A stretch of DNA of 64,000 bases. It comes from Mugil cephalus. Lineage: Eukaryota > Chordata > Actinopteri > Mugiliformes > Mugilidae. Every line of letters starts with the position of its first letter. Positions within the stretch are counted from its first letter, which is position 1. A program made the translations under genes and the position numbers. Below the pieces are notes generated by a model that was not told the DNA's origin, made no database searches, and worked only from the letters and a program-made list of their open reading frames with translations. Positions 38,901 through 64,000 of the stretch are shown here, piece by piece. The stretch lies in the NCBI RefSeq assembly GCF_022458985.1, contig NC_061786.1, positions 23,170,474-23,234,473 on the forward strand, read 5' to 3'.

Positions 38901-40637
38901 ATGACTCCACTCGTGTACCTAATGTTTTGTCAGAGGGCTGAGCGGTTCACGTTGGGACGACAGAGCTTTGGTTCTGAATAAAAGAAGGAATAAAAAACGC
39001 TTTCTGCTGCTGATCGCTGACCTCAATCTGGATTTAGAGAGTAGGACGCTGTTTGGTGGGGTGGGGAGTAGGGTGGGGTGGGGGTGACCCTGTGACTGGC
39101 GGGTGGGAGGAGGAGGCGGGGGTGGAGCGGGGTCAGGAGGCTGGCTGGCGAGTTGTGATGATTAATCTGATCATAAGAGGATCTGCATCAGTGCCTGTTT
39201 ATCCAGACAGCCACAGGCAGCCTTCAAATTAGGCCCTAATCAACTTAGCCTATCGGACTCCCAGCAAGCACTGCTGCCACGCGACGCCACCAAACCAAGC
39301 TTCACAGGAAGACCAGAAAACCTGCTGCTCCCCACGAATCCCACGAATCCCACGCTCCCGCTGAGGACGTTTGAAAGTTTTCGTTACAGCCCGTCTCAAA
39401 AAGAGAACATTTTACCATTTTCAAATACTTTTATTATCAGAACTTGTGAAGAACAAGCAGCGTATGAACATATCAGCAATCAAAACATGATATAAAATAA
39501 CAGTATAATGACATTTTTGGTTGTTGGCGACACATTATTTTAATTAGCCCCGGTCCTATATAGTCTGATAGTGAACGTACGGTAACGTCACCGCTACATT
39601 CGTCCCGCTTCCGATTTCCATGTCGTCTGTTCTCAGGCTGTAAAAGCTTCATCTCTGTTTGTGGAGAGAAAACCACATCACAGGTCTGTGGTTCTGTTAC
39701 TGCAGGTTCAGTTCAGCTCGTCTCATCTGCAACTTCCCCCTTTAAAACGTCAGGAGCTCTGAAGCTGCAGGAAATTAAACTTCAGTGAAATTTGGAGGAA
39801 GTGGAAGAAATGTATTTGCCCCAGATGCTCTTCCTTTGGTTAACGATTACTATTTGTTTGCTCTTATGCAGATTTAGTTCCTCTGTGGCAGAGTCGCCCC
39901 CGTGTTCTGTTTCAACACTGTGGTAAATGTTAAAAATAAAGAATTACAACAAATAAAACACCAGGAATGTGCTCATACTCTCACAGTTTTTCATATTTTA
40001 CAGCGTCGGCCAATAAACTCGCCCAGGAATTATTATCCTCTGCCCCACATAAACCAGCCGATCACAGGCGTTTCAGGAATTACCCACCAACTGTTTGCTA
40101 ACTTCAATTAATCAGGAATTATCCACTGCCCTGGATAAACTACGACAGCAGCAGCTGCCTTGTGTAAACTTTCGCTGGAATTATTTTCTACTGCTCCATA
40201 TAAAGCGGCGTGCCTCCAGGAAATATCCGCAGCCCTATATATAAAGCAGCTATGAACCTCCCCAGGAATTATCCACTGCCCTACATAACCTACCAGCACA
40301 AACGTAGGCCTTCAGGAATTATCCACCTCATTGTGTCAGTGTGTGCGCCATCTGTAATTAATCAGCTGTCCAGGAATTATCCACTACCCTGGATAAACTA
40401 CTGCAGCCCCAGTTGTTCAGGAATTATCCGGTGGTTCTATATAAACTATCTGCATTCATCCACCAGCAGCTCAGTCACAGGCATTTCAGGAATTATCCAC
40501 TGCCGACTATAAAGGATTTGCAGCTGTCCAGAAACTATCCTGTGCCTATTCTGTGACTGAACTTGACTTTTAGAAACGTTTAGACGCATCCAACTGTTAT
40601 TTAAATGTCTCCTCCTCCTCCTCTTCTTTCTCTGTAG
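35908..40637 (+). other. HECTD1 first intron (5' UTR)
   Basis: This 4.7 kb stretch has no coding exon. From 36840 to about 39000 I see nothing I can name. A G-rich tract lies at 39056-39152. A non-repetitive, homeodomain-motif-rich block follows at 39155-39350 (GATTAATCTGATC, AAATTAGGCCCTAATC). A diverged tandem array occupies about 40010-40530. Confidence 0.5.
40010..40530. repeat. Diverged 50-60 bp tandem array centred on CAGGAATTATCCACTGCCCT
   Basis: About ten imperfect units contain GGAATTATCC followed by a CTGCC...ATAAAC.A segment, for example at 40112, 40264, 40314, 40371 and 40419. Divergence between units is high, so the array is old. It ends about 100 bases before HECTD1 non-coding exon 2. 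Confidence 0.8.
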
Positions 40638-40804
40638 GTGAAGAGACTACATGTCCCATAATCCCCTCTCAGAGCAGTGACCGCTTCCTCGTCAGTGTTT
40701 CCTCTCCCCTTCCGTCCGGTTGGTTGGATGAGTCCCACACAGCGACGACATCTGTGAGCAGTGATTGGGCGCTGAGCCAGACCGGGCAGCCAACGGGGAG
40801 CCAG
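40638..40804 (+). promoter_or_regulatory. hectd1: HECTD1 non-coding exon 2, possible alternative promoter
   Basis: It is flanked by acceptor TCTCTGTAG (40637) and donor CAG|GTGAGG (40805). It carries ACTACATGTCCCATAATCCC (40646-40665), a close match to the ZNF143 (SBS) promoter motif. It also has two short upstream frames, ATG 40651 to stop 40680 and ATG 40728 to stop 40757. Confidence 0.5.
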
Positions 40805-41044
40805 GTGAGGCTTCGGTTTTTTTTATTTTATTTTATTTTAACCCTCCGGAGTCGACAGATTTAAGGCGACGCAGCATCGAGGCTCTGTTTCTACTTTTGT
40901 GGAAAACTTCAAATGTTGATGGGGATGAGGGAAAAGCTGTGGGAGTGAGGCTGTAGTTTAGAGACGTTTAGACATTATTACTGATTGGACACCTAAATAG
41001 TTGGACAAAAAGGCCTGATGCATTTCCTGCATTTTAGAGGATTT

Positions 41045-41240
41045 AGTTGTGAAATAACTTTGTTTGTTGAATGTGTTGATCAGCTTTAGAAATGTCTAAA
41101 GTTCTAGAAGCGGTTGGTTCAACATGTTTGTGGTTTTCTAACTTGTTCCTCCTGGATCTGATGGTTTTAGGTCCAATATGTTCACACAGTTTGTCAGAAT
41201 GAAAAAATAACTGTAAAGTCTCACCTGTGAGGCCTGTTAA
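41045..41240 (+). repeat. Dispersed repeat, direct partner of 54185-54390
   Basis: Both copies contain GTGTTGATCAGCTTTAGAAA, GGTTGGTTCAACATGTTT and TTCACACAGTTTGTCAGA in the same order. One copy is just upstream of the first HECTD1 coding exon and the other just upstream of exon 23. The family is unnamed. Confidence 0.8.
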
Positions 41241-41375
41241 ATTGAAACTTTTGCTGATTTTCTGATGAGGATTTGTTGCTGGATGAGCTGTGACATTGAG
41301 CCTGGACCCTCAGCTCCTTTCTCCTGTAACTGAGATGTTGCGTGGCTGTGTTTGCGTCCCTCCAGGCTAGCCATC

Positions 41376-63812
<22,437 letters not shown>

Positions 63813-64000
63813 GTGAGTCAGACCTGGAACCAGAACCAGGACCAGACGGGGTCTTTTTGGGGACATTTTAAAGATAAATAATCCACATGAATGTAACCAA
63901 AGTTATTTATCTTTGTGCGCGTGTGTGTGTGTCCTGTGTCCTGTGACGTGTAGTTCTGATTTTGTCATGGTCTGTGTGTGTGTCTGTCTTTGTGTGTGTG

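Overview
The window is vertebrate nuclear DNA, most likely from a percomorph-type teleost fish. It holds multi-exon genes with GT-AG introns, many of them short. Microsatellites and minisatellites are very dense, and there are degraded DNA transposons plus LINE-tail-like sequences. There is no bacterial, viral or organellar gene organisation. The teleost assignment is an inference from intron sizes, repeat types and protein divergence; the species cannot be named.

Layout. (1) 1-1,200: the first coding exon of a short-chain dehydrogenase/reductase (retinol-dehydrogenase-like) gene on the minus strand, whose remainder lies left of the window. (2) 2,400-3,200: an intact, intronless HIKESHI gene on the minus strand, an Hsp70 nuclear import carrier. 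(3) 4,380-34,780: HEATR5A on the plus strand. I placed 39 coding exons from 5,695 to 33,558. All join in frame except at one place (12,534-13,692), where one exon is missing from the sequence. (4) 34,780-35,700: a repeat-rich intergenic gap. (5) 35,750 to the right edge: HECTD1 on the plus strand, with two probable 5' UTR exons and 33 coding exons (41,376-63,812). These encode about 2,050 of roughly 2,600 residues. The catalytic HECT domain lies beyond the right edge.

The HEATR5A-HECTD1 adjacency matches the neighbourhood known on human chromosome 14q12. This supports calling the first gene HEATR5A rather than its paralogue HEATR5B. The genes are not an operon and have separate jobs. HEATR5 proteins belong to AP-1/clathrin-associated membrane traffic, HECTD1 is a ubiquitin ligase, and HIKESHI moves Hsp70 into the nucleus under heat stress.

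Most of the unusual content is non-coding. There are tandem arrays immediately upstream of splice acceptors, including a 39-40 bp array with about 30 CACGTG E-boxes and a (TGACGTG)-rich array. Two sister 28 bp minisatellites occupy neighbouring introns. A diverged GGAATTATCC array lies upstream of a ZNF143-like motif in HECTD1. A decayed hAT-like element retains a recognisable BED-finger fragment. There are also several matched pairs of dispersed repeats. I found no convincing new gene system; the strongest leads are the missing HEATR5A exon, the intronless HIKESHI and the regulatory-looking arrays.
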